Assembly (NCBI GenBank): GCA_037043455.1
Contig: JAWPHD010003068.1
Location: forward strand, 62,001-126,000
DNA from: Cyrtodaria siliqua
Lineage: Eukaryota > Mollusca > Bivalvia > Adapedonta > Hiatellidae
Direction of reading: 5' to 3'
DNA: 64,000 nt
Below the pieces are notes generated by a model that was not told the DNA's origin, did no database searches, and was given only the letters and a program-made list of their open reading frames with translations. The first letter of the stretch is position 1, and each line of letters opens with the position of its first letter. A program made the translations under genes and the position numbers. Below are positions 11,770 through 23,856 of the stretch, in pieces.

Positions 11770-13940
11770 ATGGATATATCTACAGAACAGCCACGGTTTA
11801 AATGCAGTGTGCAGCACAGGATGTAAACGTTCAAATAATCTTAACAGACACACGCGCATACATACAGGCGAGTCACCATATACGTGTAGCATGTGCAGTA
11901 AAAAGTTTTTTTTTAATCAAGCAGTCTTAAAACACACAAGCAAATACATACAGAACCCGTATTAGTGTAGCGTGTGCAGTAAAGGAGTTATCTTAAAAAA
12001 CACATGCGAATACATACAGGCGAGACACCATATAAGTGTAGCGTGTGCAGTAAACTGTTTTCCTTATCAAGCAGTCTTAAAACACACAAGCAGATATATA
12101 CAGGCGAGACACCTAACACGTGTAGCGTGTGCAGTAAAGGATTTACGGAGTCAGGTAATCTTCAAAAACACCTGAGAATACATACAGGCGGGACACCTTA
12201 CAAGTGTAGCGTGTGCAGTAAAGGATTAACCTAGTCGGGTAGTCTCAAAATGCATATGCGTGTACATACAGGAGAGACACCATATACGTGTATCATGTGT
12301 AACAAAGGATTTACCAAGTCAAGTCATCTTAAAGCGCACATGCACATACATACAGGCGAGATACCATATACGTGTAGCGTGTGCAGTAAAGGATTTACGG
12401 AGTCCGGTAATCTTAAAAAACACATGCGAATACATACAGGCGAAACACCATATAAGTGTAACATTTGCAAGACAGGATTTATCCAGTCAAGCCATCTTAA
12501 AACACACATGCACAAACATACAGGCGAGACACAATATACGTGTAGCGTGTGCAGTAAAGGATTTACCCGGTCAGATATACTTACAATTCACATGCGTGTA
12601 CATACAGGAGAGACACCATATAAGTGTAGAATATGCAGTAACGAGTTTACCGAGTCAGGTAGTCTTAAAATTCACATGCGTTTACATACAGGCGAGACGC
12701 CATACAAGTGTGGCATATGCAGTAAAGGATTTACGGTGTCAGGCAGTCTTAAAACTCACATGCGCATATATACAGGAGAGACACCGTATACGTGTAGCGT
12801 GTGCAGTAAAGGATTTACGGAGTCCGGTAATCTTAAAAAACACATGCGAATACATACAGGAGAGACACCATATAAGTGTAGCGAGTGCAGTAAAGGATTT
12901 ACGGTGTCATGTAATCTTAAAAGACACATGCGCATCCATAAAGGCTAGACGTATTTATACGTGTAGCGTGTGCAGTAAAGGGAATTACAGCGTCAGGCAG
13001 TTTACAACTCACATTCACATACATACAGGGGAGACACCATGTAAGTGTAACCTGTGCAGTAAAGGATTTGCGGTGTCAAGCAGTTTGAGTTCATACATAC
13101 TGGTGAGACACATTTCAAATGTAGCATGTGTAGATTTAACACGCATATGCGCGTACCACAGGGGATATATAATAAAAATGTAGCACACACTCTCTGATGC
13201 ATACAGGCGAGACACCATTTAATTGTAGCGTATTCAGCAAATGATTTAAAACGTCAAGCAGGCTTCAGATAAACATGCGGATACATACATATGAGACACC
13301 ATATACATGGACCGAAAGCAGCCGGCACTTAAACGACACAAGCTCATACATACATGCGAGGCACGCTTTAAGTTTAGCAAGTGCAATAAAGGATTTAACC
13401 AGTCAATCAGTCTTACAAAACACACGTGCATACATACGGGTGAGACACCATATACGTGTAGCGTGTGCTGTAAAACGATTTAACCAGTCAGTCTTACAAA
13501 ACACAAGTTCATACATACAGTCGAGACACCATATACGTGTAGCGTGCGCTGTAAACGATTTAACCAGTCAATCAGTATTACAAAACACATGTGCATACAC
13601 ACAGGTGAGACACCATATAAGTGTAGCGTGTGCTGTAAACGATTTAACCAGTCAATAAGCCTTACAAAGCACACGTGCATACATACAGGAGAAACAACAT
13701 GTTAAGGAGAAGCATGTGCAGAACCAGACAATCTTATCAAACACATGCTCATACATATAGGCGAGACACATTTTCAGTGTAGTATGGGCAGTAAAGGATT
13801 TATCTTTAATCGAAGTCATATGTATATCATGTTAAGTGCCGCGAGTGCAGTAAAGGAGCAGTCTGACAATACACATGGTTATACATACAGGTGAGACACC
13901 ATTAAAGCTTAGTGTGCTTCAGATAATTTAACAAATGAAG
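11770..13940 (+). pseudogene. C2H2 zinc-finger gene ZNF-1, decayed
   Basis: The region encodes classical Kruppel-type fingers (CxxC, F, L, HxxxH, HTGE-PY linkers). The start MDISTEQ matches the MDTEQ and MDTKQ starts of ZNF-2 and ZNF-3. The frame breaks within the first finger and again near 11967. From 12004 it is open to a TAG at 12232-12234 that replaces a residue in finger KGLT*SGSLK, then open through eight more fingers to 12948. Beyond 12950, finger remnants continue with repeated frameshifts to about 13940. Such proteins normally bind DNA in the nucleus. This copy could at best make a shortened protein from an internal start, so I call it a pseudogene or a gene in decay. Confidence 0.8.
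12250..12948 (+). CDS. Eight-finger C2H2 open frame inside ZNF-1
   Basis: The 232 codons hold eight C2H2 fingers of 28 residues, with CIMC, CSVC, CNIC, CSVC, CRIC, CGIC, CSVC and CSEC as the Cys pairs. Linkers are mostly TGETPY; two are altered (TGEIPY, TGETQY). All Cys and His ligands look intact. The frame is continuous with 12004-12231 apart from one TAG, so an internal ATG at 12250 or stop readthrough would be needed to make it. Helix positions vary between fingers while the frame residues do not, as expected when fingers bind different bases. Confidence 0.5.
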   Translation: MHMRVHTGETPYTCIMCNKGFTKSSHLKAHMHIHTGEIPYTCSVCSKGFTESGNLKKHMRIHTGETPYKCNICKTGFIQSSHLKTHMHKHTGETQYTCSVCSKGFTRSDILTIHMRVHTGETPYKCRICSNEFTESGSLKIHMRLHTGETPYKCGICSKGFTVSGSLKTHMRIYTGETPYTCSVCSKGFTESGNLKKHMRIHTGETPYKCSECSKGFTVSCNLKRHMRIHKG

Positions 13941-13944
13941 TGAT

Positions 13945-14725
13945 CAGCAAATGCACATACTCAGATATACACGAGCCTGATAACTTCAAGGTAGCGTGTG
14001 CAGTCAAATGAATTTCTAAGACTTGCAAGTACCCATAGATACAGGATACTATGTTCAAAAGCTAATAGACGAACACTACACATTGAGCATACATTTAGAA
14101 CAAACCTTTTGAATTGAATCGTTTTATTTAACACTATGAATGCACAAATACAAATGTGTACACTCACATGAATAGGAGCAGTTGTAGTTTGTGTAGATAT
14201 ATTGTAAAAGTTATTTGTCTAACACGTGTTTATAGATTTAAGAAACACAGTTTTGATTTCGTAAACATTTAAAACAATACACATTCATATTTAAGAATAA
14301 AAATAATTCCACTTGGTTTATATTTTGTCAGATCAATACCAGATGGGCGTAGGCGCAGGGTAAAGACGGTTTTACAAGTACCACTGGGTCTTGATCTTAC
14401 GCAACATAAACCCGCAGGTCATATTTTATTTCTTAGCGGATATGTTTTTCATGTAGATAGATTTAGAACATTCTAACAATTAGCGTGTTATGCCCATCAC
14501 TAACAAATAACATGCAACTTTTTCCTGTTTTGGGATGTAGCGTTGCTTTAAAATAAGAATATTGCAGTGTTGTGTTTTCATGTTTTCTGGTGATGAAAAT
14601 GACGTCTTAACGGTTAATGAACCTGACGTCATATGACGTTACGAGAGGTAGCGATATGAATTATAATACCTCCTCAATAAAAAAAGACATTGAGTAGTTT
14701 GATAACCGTTGTTTGATATAATGAT
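13945..14725. other. Intergenic sequence
   Basis: AT-rich sequence downstream of the last finger remnant. I see no repeat or ORF worth naming. Confidence 0.5.
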
Positions 14726-14729
14726 AGGG

Positions 14730-15175
14730 TTCGTTCATCTCATTACGCATGATCCGTTATTATGAGATTGTCTTTCATCTCGTTATGCATGATCCGTTAT
14801 TATGAGATTGTCTTTCATCTCGTCATGCATGATCCGTTCTTATGAGATTGTCTTTCATCTAGTTATGCATGATCCGTTATTATGAGATTGTCTTTCATCT
14901 CGATATGCATGATCCGTTCTTATGAGATTGTCTTTCATTTCGTCATGCATGATCCGTTCTTATGAGATTGTCTTTCATCTCGTTATGCATGATCCGTTAT
15001 TATGAGATTGTCTTTCATCTCGTCATGCTTGATCCGTTATTATGAGATTCTCTTTCATCTCGATATACATGATCCGTTATTATGAGATTGTCTTTCATCT
15101 CGTCATGCATGATCCGTTATTATGAGATTCTCATTCATCTCGATATGCATGATCCGTTATTATGAGATTGTCTAT
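14730..15175. repeat. 40 bp minisatellite, about 11 copies
   Basis: The unit contains TATGAGATTGTCTTTCATCT followed by CGTTATGCATGATCCGTTAT. Units differ mainly at CGTTATG/CGTCATG/CGATATG. Confidence 0.95.
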
Positions 15176-15257
15176 GTGCATATTGTTTACATAAATAATG
15201 GATTTGTCTGTGGACACGGCTGCCAGACTATGTATTACAATAATGGTCCATGTATAG

Positions 15258-15555
15258 AACATGTATGCATATTATAGAACATTTACGAACAGTGTAGAAC
15301 ATTTACCAACATCATAGAACATGTACGAACAGTATAGCAGAACATTTACGAAGAGTGTAGAACATTTCCAAACAGTATAGAACATTTACGAACAGTATAG
15401 AACAATTACGAACAGTATAGAACATTTACGAACAGTATAGAACATTTACGAACAGTATAGAACAATTACGAACAGTATAGAACATTTACGAACATTGGAG
15501 AATACCTACGAACAGTGTATAACATCTAGGAACATTGGAGAACATATACACTTGA
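15258..15555. repeat. 20 bp minisatellite, about 14 copies
   Basis: The unit is AACATTTACGAACAGTATAG, with diverged edge copies and one unit lengthened by AGC near 15338. It lies about 80 bases after the 40 bp array and just before LINE B. Confidence 0.92.
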
Positions 15556-15699
15556 CGACATGTATCACTACACTGATTTTAGATGATAATAAAACATTTA
15601 TATCTCATTATTATTTGCTAAAATTATGAACACGTTATTTAAAACGGTGAGTGAATGTAATTCGATTAACAAGGAACCACAATTACGTGCACAGCCCTT

Positions 15700-16053
15700 T
15701 TGACAATACTGTATATATATATTGACCTAAATGTACATGTACTCCCCGACGATTATATGAATGATATATACTTACCTAGGGAAACCCAAGATTACTTTAT
15801 AAATAGAAATGGTAGACTCCTTATAGATTTTTGTAAAGAAAGTGGTTTACGAATTTTGAACGGACGCGTGGGAAGCGACGCGGGCGTCGGTAGGTACACG
15901 TACGTAGGCCCTCTAGGTAAAAGCTTAATTGATTACGTAATTGCAAGTCAGCCGATATTGAATATGTTTACATCATTTTATGTTCACGACCCCAATATTT
16001 TGTCGGATCATTGCGCAGTGAGCTTTAGTATGAGTAGTGTGAATATTTCATAA
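15700..16053 (+). pseudogene. LINE B endonuclease fragment (EEP family)
   Basis: This is the C-terminal half of an apurinic-type endonuclease that would nick the target DNA. The SLIDYVIAS and SDHCAVSFS motifs hold the catalytic Asp and His of the exonuclease-endonuclease-phosphatase fold. The N-terminal Asn and Glu motifs are missing through truncation. The frame closes at 16053, and a further one-base shift near 16130 separates it from the RT frame, whose coding sense resumes upstream of the ATG at 16163. Confidence 0.85.
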
Positions 16054-16162
16054 ATAGTAAAAGTACAGATTGCAAATCAAGGATAGATTTTTCTTACAAA
16101 TGGAATAAGGATAATGTAGACGAATACAAAACAAGTTAAATAGCGATCAGTTTAAATTATCA

Positions 16163-18634
16163 ATGCAGTCGCTAATCTCACAATTGGATGTTTTGACTAA
16201 TTCATCGCATATCGATGAAAATATTTTACAGTTTTCAAATAGTATGAATACTGTATGTTCACCGTTATTTGGAAAGCGTGTGCCTGCTGATAGTAACGGT
16301 ATATCTCAACATGATAAACGGTATAATAAAAAAACATGGTTTGACAATGAATGCCTTTTAAAACGTGAACAATTTTATTTAGATCTGAATAATTACCGAT
16401 ACGACAGATCTGAGACTAACAGAGTAAATTTGTGTACATCTAGATCAGAGTATAAGAAAACTATCAGAAGTAAAAAATACAAACAAAGAAAGCAAAATAC
16501 GAATAAATTTATAAATGCGAGACTATCAAATGCAAAACTATATTGGAAAATGCTTAAAGATGCAGTTAGTAAAACGTCGACTAAAATAAATGTTGATCAT
16601 TTTGCGGCGTATTTTAAAGCAATAAATAATCCTGAGGATAGTTTTTACCAGGCCGACGATGATATTCTTACTTTTAATGAACAATACCTAGACGAAGAAT
16701 TGCAGCTTATGTTTGAGGAGCTCGATAGCGAGATAACTTTGATAGAAATTAATAATGCAATCAAACAATTACGATCAAATACAAGTAGTGGGCCAGACCT
16801 ATTTTTAAACGAATTTTTTATACACGGAACTGATAACCTTACAAAGTACTTTCATAAATTATTTAATTGTTGTTTACACTATGGATACTTTCCAGAAAAA
16901 TGGAGTGAAGGATTCATAGTTCCCATCCCGAAAGGTGGCGATAGTGACGACCCATCTAACTATAGAGGAATAACTTTATTAAGCACATTAGGCAAATTGT
17001 TCACGCGCATTTTAAATAATAGGTTAGATAATTGGGCCGAGTCGTATTTTGTTTATATAGAGGCGCAAGCCGGTTTTCGCAAAGGAATGAGCACAGTAGA
17101 CAATATATTTGTACTAAACGGTTTGATAAGTCATTGTTTAAATAATGGGGAAAAGCTATTTTGTGCATTTGTCGATTTCAAAAAAGCATTTGACTTTGTG
17201 GTACGAGACATTCTTTGGTATAAATTAATAAAATATGGAGTAAGGGGAAATATCTTAAAGGTACTCAAATCAATGTATAGCAATGTCAAATCTAGAATAA
17301 AGAACTTAAACACATTAAGTGATAGTTTTGCATGTAGTTTAGGAGTCAGACAAGGTGAAAGTTTGTCACCTTTTTTATTTAGTCTTTATCTTAATGATAT
17401 TGAAGACATGTTTAGATCAAAGGGTGTTGAAGGTATCGATATAGGTACCATTAAGATATGCTTGCTTTTATACGCAGATGATATTATTTTGTTCTCAAAA
17501 AGTGCAGAGGGTCTTCAGGATTCCTTAAATGTTTTATCAGATTATTGTGATAGATGGAAATTGACAGTGAATTTAGATAAAACTAAGGTAATGATTTTCA
17601 AAAGGGGAGGAAGACTGACTCAAAACTTGCATTTTCATTATAAAGATGGTGAACTGGAAATAGTAAATAAATTTAAGTATTTAGGGGTGCTTTTCACCTC
17701 GGGTGCCTCATATAACGAAAATGAAAAAATGTTAGCTGGTCAAGCCTTAAAAGCTATTTTTAAAATGAATACATATTTGTATAAATTTACCGATTTGCCT
17801 CCTAAACATACTCTTGATCTTTTTGATAAGTTGATTTTGCCCATTCTTAATTATTCATCAGAAGTTTGGGGATTTAATAAAGGTTTGCAAATAGAAAGGA
17901 CTTATTTAAGCTTTTGTAAACGATTATTAGGGGTTAAGATATCGGCTCAAAATAGTTTTGTGTACGGAGACATAGGTAGATATAGCCTAGATACTTATCG
18001 GTCATATAATATTATAAAGTATTGGCTGAAAATTGTTACAAGTTCAGAAACAAAATTTATTAATCACGTGTATAGAAGCCTTAAACTCAGTGCAGAGACT
18101 AATCCAAGAAAAACAAATTGGGTTTCTCAAGTAAAGTTACTATTGTCTAAATTAGGGTTCTACGAGGTCTGGCTTGCTCAAGGGGTAGGCGATATACAGT
18201 TATTTCTTAAGCAGATGAAACTAAAAATTAAAGATGTATGGCTGCAGAATTTTAACGGTGGTTTACAAGACTCAAGCAGAGCTTTATTTTATAGAAATAT
18301 AGTTGATTTTGGTTTCAATAAATACTTAGATGTAGTAGACATACGCAAATACAGAATGGCCCTGTCTCGTTTAAGAATTTCTTCGCACAGGCTAGCAGTA
18401 GACTCTGGAAGATGGCGAAAACCCATCTGTGTACCATTTGATGAACAAAAATGCACATTTTGTCAAGTCTTAGAAGACGAGTACCATTTTGTCATCGAAT
18501 GTCAAGCTTATCAGGAGTTACGTACTAAATATATTAAAAAATATTATTGGGAACATCCAAATTGTTTTACATTTTTGAAATTAATAAAAAGTGAAAACGC
18601 TACTGAGATAAGAAATCTAGCAATCTATGTATAA
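16163..18634 (+). CDS. LINE B reverse transcriptase, 823 aa
   Basis: The frame holds a complete RT core: SNYRGITLLS, AGFRKGMST, FVDFKKAFD (catalytic Asp at 338), GVRQGESLSPFLFSLYLND, and YADD at residues 437-440. A long C-terminal domain follows, with a C-x2-C-x7-H-x4-C knuckle at C764, C767, H775 and C780. Upstream coding sense continues before the ATG in this frame, so 16163 is an internal Met of a former EN-RT polyprotein. No stop interrupts 823 codons, which suggests recent insertion. Its own expression is doubtful without a 5' end. Confidence 0.92.
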   Translation: MQSLISQLDVLTNSSHIDENILQFSNSMNTVCSPLFGKRVPADSNGISQHDKRYNKKTWFDNECLLKREQFYLDLNNYRYDRSETNRVNLCTSRSEYKKTIRSKKYKQRKQNTNKFINARLSNAKLYWKMLKDAVSKTSTKINVDHFAAYFKAINNPEDSFYQADDDILTFNEQYLDEELQLMFEELDSEITLIEINNAIKQLRSNTSSGPDLFLNEFFIHGTDNLTKYFHKLFNCCLHYGYFPEKWSEGFIVPIPKGGDSDDPSNYRGITLLSTLGKLFTRILNNRLDNWAESYFVYIEAQAGFRKGMSTVDNIFVLNGLISHCLNNGEKLFCAFVDFKKAFDFVVRDILWYKLIKYGVRGNILKVLKSMYSNVKSRIKNLNTLSDSFACSLGVRQGESLSPFLFSLYLNDIEDMFRSKGVEGIDIGTIKICLLLYADDIILFSKSAEGLQDSLNVLSDYCDRWKLTVNLDKTKVMIFKRGGRLTQNLHFHYKDGELEIVNKFKYLGVLFTSGASYNENEKMLAGQALKAIFKMNTYLYKFTDLPPKHTLDLFDKLILPILNYSSEVWGFNKGLQIERTYLSFCKRLLGVKISAQNSFVYGDIGRYSLDTYRSYNIIKYWLKIVTSSETKFINHVYRSLKLSAETNPRKTNWVSQVKLLLSKLGFYEVWLAQGVGDIQLFLKQMKLKIKDVWLQNFNGGLQDSSRALFYRNIVDFGFNKYLDVVDIRKYRMALSRLRISSHRLAVDSGRWRKPICVPFDEQKCTFCQVLEDEYHFVIECQAYQELRTKYIKKYYWEHPNCFTFLKLIKSENATEIRNLAIYV

Positions 18635-19175
18635 AAAGCATTTGAAAAACGATACGCGATGCTTAGAGTGTAAATTTTGAATAGGTTAGGTAGAGATTAT
18701 TAAACAATATTTGTTATATGATATATGTTGAACATATATGCCTGTCACGCCGTCTCTTCCTGGCACAAGTGCGTGCAAGTTGTTTTTTTTATCTCAAACA
18801 CTAACACAAATTTAACTTTCAGTGAGATATAACGCATTTGTTATTATAACTATGTACCTGAATAGACTGTTATTTATATATATCATGATATGCACTTTGT
18901 ATGCCATCTTACCATGCCACAATTGTATCATAAATGTAATTATTGATGCTATGCTCATGACTCTTGTTAGGGTTATTGCATAATAAAGAATCTTCTTCTT
19001 CTTCTTCTTATAAAAGTATGCCAATATTTGGTTGGGCCTACAGAGATTCTTCAGCCTACACGCACCACTTTGAGATAAAGATTCCGTCGACGACGACGAC
19101 GCCAATGTTATCAAATAAGCTCTCTGCTTATTCTTCAACTAGTCGAGCTAATGATAGACTGATACAACATGCATA

Positions 19176-19256
19176 GCCTCTGTAGCTCAGTGGATGAGGT
19201 CATGCACGTTGAACTGCATATACTCGCCCCATGCGGGTTCGTTCCCAGGCAAAGGC
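19176..19256 (+). repeat. tRNA-like sequence (tRNA pseudogene or SINE head)
   Basis: GCCTCTG at 19176 can pair with CAAAGGC ending at 19256 in six of seven positions. TAGCTCAGTGG is a consensus A box. ATGCA/TGCAT forms an anticodon stem, but with an 8-base loop. GGTTCGTTCCC is a B box with one mismatch. The odd loop and B box argue against a working tRNA. Confidence 0.55.
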
Positions 19257-19311
19257 ATGTCTGATGGAAAACTCAATCCTTCATCTCATCTCCGTCCATT
19301 ACAATTCAAAC

Positions 19312-20200
19312 AAACACACCAACAACACGCACTGTACATGTGTGTGTTATATGTGATTCGGCCGCTGACACACCAGCAACACGCAATATACATGTGTTTG
19401 TTATCAGTGATTCGGCCGCTGACACCAGCAACACGCAATATACATGTGTTTATTATCAGTGATTCGGCAACTGATATACCAACAACACGCACTATACATG
19501 TGTTTGTTATCAGTGATTGGGCCACTGACACACCAGCAACTCGCACTGTACATGTGTTTGTTATCTGTGATTCGGCCGCAGACACACCAGTACCACGCAC
19601 TATACATGTGTTTGATATCAGTGATTCGGCCGCAGACACACCAGCAACATGCAATATACATGTGCTTGACATCTGTTATTTGGCACCAGCAACACGCAAT
19701 ATACATGTGTTTGTTATCTGTGATTCGGCCGCCGCTGACACAAGCAACACGCAATATACATGCGTTTACTATCTGTGATTCGGCCGCTGACACCAGAAAC
19801 ACGCAATATACATGTGTTTGTTATCTGTGATTCGGTCGCTGACACACCAGCAACACGCAATATACATGTGTTTGTTATCTGTGATTCGACCGCTGACGCA
19901 CCAGCAACACGCAGTAAACATATGTTTGTTATATGTGATTCGGCCGCCGCTGACACAAGTAACACGCAATATACATGCGTTTCTTATCTGATTCAACACG
20001 CAATATACATGTGTTTGTTATCTGTGATTCGGTCGCTGACACACCAGCAACACGCAATATACATGTGTTTCGTATCTGTGATTCGGCCGCTGACACAGCA
20101 GCAACAAGCAATATACATGTGTTTATTATTTGTGATTCGGCCGCTGACACACCAGCAAGACGCAGTATACATGTGTTTGTTATCTGTGTTTTGGCCGCTT
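19312..20200. repeat. Minisatellite, about 54 bp, about 16 copies
   Basis: Units carry ACACCAGCAACACGCAATAT, then ACATGTGTTTGTTATCTGTG, then ATTCGGCCGCTG. Length varies through indels (CGCCGCTG, shortened units). Because 54 is a multiple of three, long frames open on both strands; they have no protein character beyond the repeat. Confidence 0.93.
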
Positions 20201-20219
20201 ACATTTTAACAGCTTGTAT

Positions 20220-20900
20220 AAAAGAAGATAACATTCTAGATCAAGGTCTAGATCAGGGTATACAATATTCACGCAGTAACGATATCTGTTATTTTTTATT
20301 CCGCAAAATTACAAAAAAAGAGCAAGGAAAATACAAAAAATGTGTACACAATTGACAACAGGTAAATGCAATATAAGTCCCGTGTGGTTCCCGGCCCCGT
20401 TTGGTCACGGGGCAAAGAATAGGGCCACTGCAGATCCCTTGTAGGGGTAAGCAGAGGGGTAGAATCCCCCAGCCCCAAATTCATGTTCATTTTATCATGT
20501 TTTGTTCATGTTCATTAAAGGTCTTCATCATGCTCCCTGCATTATTTCAGGTGCCATCTCGCTCACATGAAAAGAGCAGTGACAGATAAACAAAAAACCT
20601 GGCTCCAGTGTAAATGGAGTTTCTATAATATAATTTGTAGCAACTCTGCAGTTCAGGGTGAGAAGGTTCTAGGCCCATTTTCTATAGTTTATCTCGATGT
20701 ACATGGAGGATGAGCCTGGCATGTTCATGCCTGTTTGGGCCATATAACCTTTCATATGTGGTATTTAAGTCGTAAATAACTTTATTTCTCCTTCTTGCCA
20801 AAGACAAAATTGCCCTTAACATTTTGAAAAGTTTATTAAACAAAAACAACTGTTACTTTTCAAGAGCTCAGTATCTGGTCAGCTTATTCAGAGTAAGTAG
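20220..20900. repeat. Dispersed repeat, related to 45680-45960
   Basis: AAGGTCTTCATCA, TGGCTCCA, AAGGTTCTAGGCCCATTTT and GCCATATAAC occur here in the same order as at 45700-45930, and partly at 24045-24130. It is a local dispersed family with no coding signs. Confidence 0.65.
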
Positions 20901-20907
20901 TGTTTCC

Positions 20908-23692
20908 TGTAATAAGAATGTGTTTGGACACCCAGTACTATTATGTGTAATAAGAATGTGTTTGGACACCCAGTACTATTATCTGTAATAAGAATGTGTT
21001 TGGATACCCAGTACTATTATCTGTAATAAGAATGTGTTTGGACACCCAGTACTATTATCTGTAATAAGAATGTGTTTGGATACCCAGTACTATTATCTGT
21101 AATAAGAATGTGTTTAGACACCCAGTACTATTATCTGTAATAAGAATGTGTTTGGACACCCAGTACTATTATCTGTAATAAGAATGTGTTTGGACACTCA
21201 GTACTATTATCTGTAATAAGAATGTGTTTAGACACCCAGTACTATTATCTGTAATAAGAATGTGTTTGGACACCCATTACTATTATCTGTAATAAGAATG
21301 TGTTTGGACACCTATTACTATTATCTGTAATAAGAATGTGTTTGGACACCCAGTACTATTTTCTGTAATAAAAATGTGTTTGGACACCCAGTACTATTAT
21401 CTGTAATAAGAATGTGTTTGGACACCCAGTACTATTATCTGTAATAAGAATGTGTTTGGACACCCAGTACTATTATCTGTAATAAGAATGTGTTTGGACA
21501 CCCAGTACTATTATATGTAATAAGAATGTGTTTGGACACCCAGTGCTATTATCTGTAATAAGAATGTGTTTGGACACCCATTACTAGTATATGTAATAAG
21601 AATGTGTTTGGACACCCATTACTATTATCTGTAATAAGAATGTGTTTTGACACCCAGTACTATTATCTGTAATAAGAATGTGTTTGGACACCCAGTACTA
21701 TTATCTGTAATAAGAATGTGTTTGGACACCCATTACTATTATCTGTAATAAGAATGTGTTTGGACACCCAGTACTATTATCTGTAATAAGAATGTGTTTG
21801 GACACCCAATACTATTTTCTGTAATAAGAATGTGTTTGGACACCCAGTTCTATTATCTGTAATAAGAATGTGTTTGGACACCCAGTACCAGTACTATTAT
21901 CTGTCATAAGAATGTGTTTCGACACGCATTACATTATCTTTAATAAGAATGTGTTTGGACACGCATTACATTATCTTTAATAAGAATGTGTTTGGACACC
22001 CAGTACTAGTATCTGTAATAAGAATGTGTTTGGACACCCAGTACTATTATCTGTAATAAGAATGTGTTTGGACACGCATTACATTATCTTTAATAAGAAT
22101 GTGTTTGGACACCCATTACATTATCTGTAATTAGAATGTGTTTGGACACACAATACTATTATCTTTAATAAGAATGTGTTTGGACACCCATTACGTTATC
22201 TGTAATTAGTATGTGTTTGGACACACAGTACTATTATCTTTTATTAGAATGTGTTTTGACATGCGTTACATTATCTGTAATAAGAATGTGTTTGGACACC
22301 TATTACATTATCTGTAATAAGAATGTGTTTGGACACCTATTACATTATCTGTTATAAGAATGTGTTTGGACACTCATTACATTATCTGTAATAAGAATAT
22401 GTTTGGACACTTATTACAATTATCTGTCATACGAATGTGTTTGAACACACAGTACTATTATCTTTAATAAGAATGTGTTTGGACACCCATTACATTATCT
22501 GTAATAAGAATGTGTTTGGACACCTATTACATTATCTGTAAAAAGAATGTGTTTGGACACCTATTACATTATCTGTAATAAGAATGTGTTTGGACACCTA
22601 TTACATTATCTGTAATAGCAATGTGTTTGGACACCCAGTAGTATTATCTGTAATAAGAATGTTTTTGTACACCCATTACATTATCTGTAATTAGAATGAG
22701 TTTGGACACCCATTACATTATCTGCAATAAAAATGGGTTGGGACACTCATTACTATTATCCCTAATGAGAATGTGTCTGGACGCACATTACAATTATATG
22801 TAATAGGAATGTGTTTGGTCACCCATTACTATCATCTGTTATAAGAATGTGTTTGGACACCCATTACATTATCTGTAATTAGAATATGTTTGGACACCTA
22901 TTACAATTATCTGTAATACGAACGTGTTTGGACACCCATTACATTATCTTTTATAAGAATGTGTTTGGACACCCAGTACTATTATCTGTAATAGGAATGT
23001 GTTTGGACACCTATTACATTATCTTTAATAAGAATGTGTTTGGACACCCATTACATTATCTGTAATAACAATGTGTTTGGAGACTCAGTACTATTATCTG
23101 TAATAAAAATGTGTTTGGACACCCAGTACTATTATCTTTAATAAGAATGTGTTTAGACACGCATTACATTATCTGTAATAAAAATGTGTTCGGGCACCCA
23201 TTACATTATCTGTAATAAGAATATGTTTGGACACCTATTACAATTATCTGTAATACGAATGTGTTTGGACACCCAGTACTATTATCTTTAAGAAGAATGT
23301 GTTTGGACACCCATTACATTATCTGTAATAAGAATGTGTTTGGAGACTCAGTACTATTATCTGTAATAAAAATGTGTTTGGACACCCAGTAGTATTATCT
23401 GTAATAAGAATGTGTTTGGACATCCATTACATTATCTGTAATAAGAATGTGTTTGGACACCCATTACATTATCTGTAATTAGAATGTGTTTGGACACCCA
23501 TTACATTATCTGCAATAAAAATGGGTTTGGACACTCATTACTATTATCCCTAATGAGAATGTGTGTGTATACCCATTGCATTATCTGTAAAGATAATGTG
23601 ATCGGACACCCATTACTATTATATGTAATAAGAATATGTTTGGACGAACATTACAATTATATGTAAGAGGAATGTGTTTGGACACTCATTCC
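20908..23692. repeat. 38/37 bp minisatellite, about 73 copies
   Basis: The unit is TGTAATAAGAATGTGTTTGG followed by ACACCCAGTACTATTATC. The left third (to about 21890) is nearly uniform 38-mers. The right part mixes in 37-mers ending CATTACATTATC. Blocks of several units are themselves repeated: a GGAGACTCAG variant at 23079 and 23342, and a CTGCAATAAAAATGGG variant at 22722 and 23510. Confidence 0.96.
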
Positions 23693-23836
23693 ATCAATTC
23701 AAATTGGTTCTAATATATTCCATTGTATTTCTAAAAAATAATTCCAGTTTTCGTCGATTTTCGTCTAAAAACACAGTGTTTTCCCCCAAAACTCATTAAA
23801 GCTCAAATACTTACTTTCTGTTCTTTATGGGGGTGA

Positions 23837-23856
23837 GGGGGGGGGGGGGGGGGGGG
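23837..23856 (+). repeat. Run of 20 G
   Basis: An uninterrupted G run, preceded by a further GGGGG, lies between the minisatellite and unit A. It can form a quadruplex and its true length is likely uncertain. Confidence 0.9.

Larger units (their letters stand above)
15700..19008 (+). mobile_element. LINE B, 5'-truncated, with long open RT frame
   Basis: The element starts inside the endonuclease domain, continues through RT and the C-terminal knuckle, and has a 3' untranslated stretch. It ends in a (TTC)n tail at about 18988-19008. Short tandem-repeat tails are known in CR1, L2 and I-type elements. Its long open RT makes it the youngest-looking LINE in the window, although the truncation and one frameshift make it inactive. 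Confidence 0.9.

Noticed and set aside
12260..13183. 307-codon frame overlapping ZNF-1
   Set aside because: It is the +1 shadow of the finger array (repeated ACAVKDL), a known by-product of tandem fingers.
19176..19256. Functional tRNA gene
   Set aside because: The anticodon loop is eight bases and the B box is off consensus. It is better read as a pseudogene or SINE head.
19194..20355. Several 120-190 codon frames on both strands
   Set aside because: They come from a unit length near a multiple of three. The product is a short peptide repeated with frameshifts, open on both strands at once.
20908..23692. CRISPR-like array
   Set aside because: Units are contiguous with no unique spacers, and the rest of the window is plainly animal nuclear DNA.
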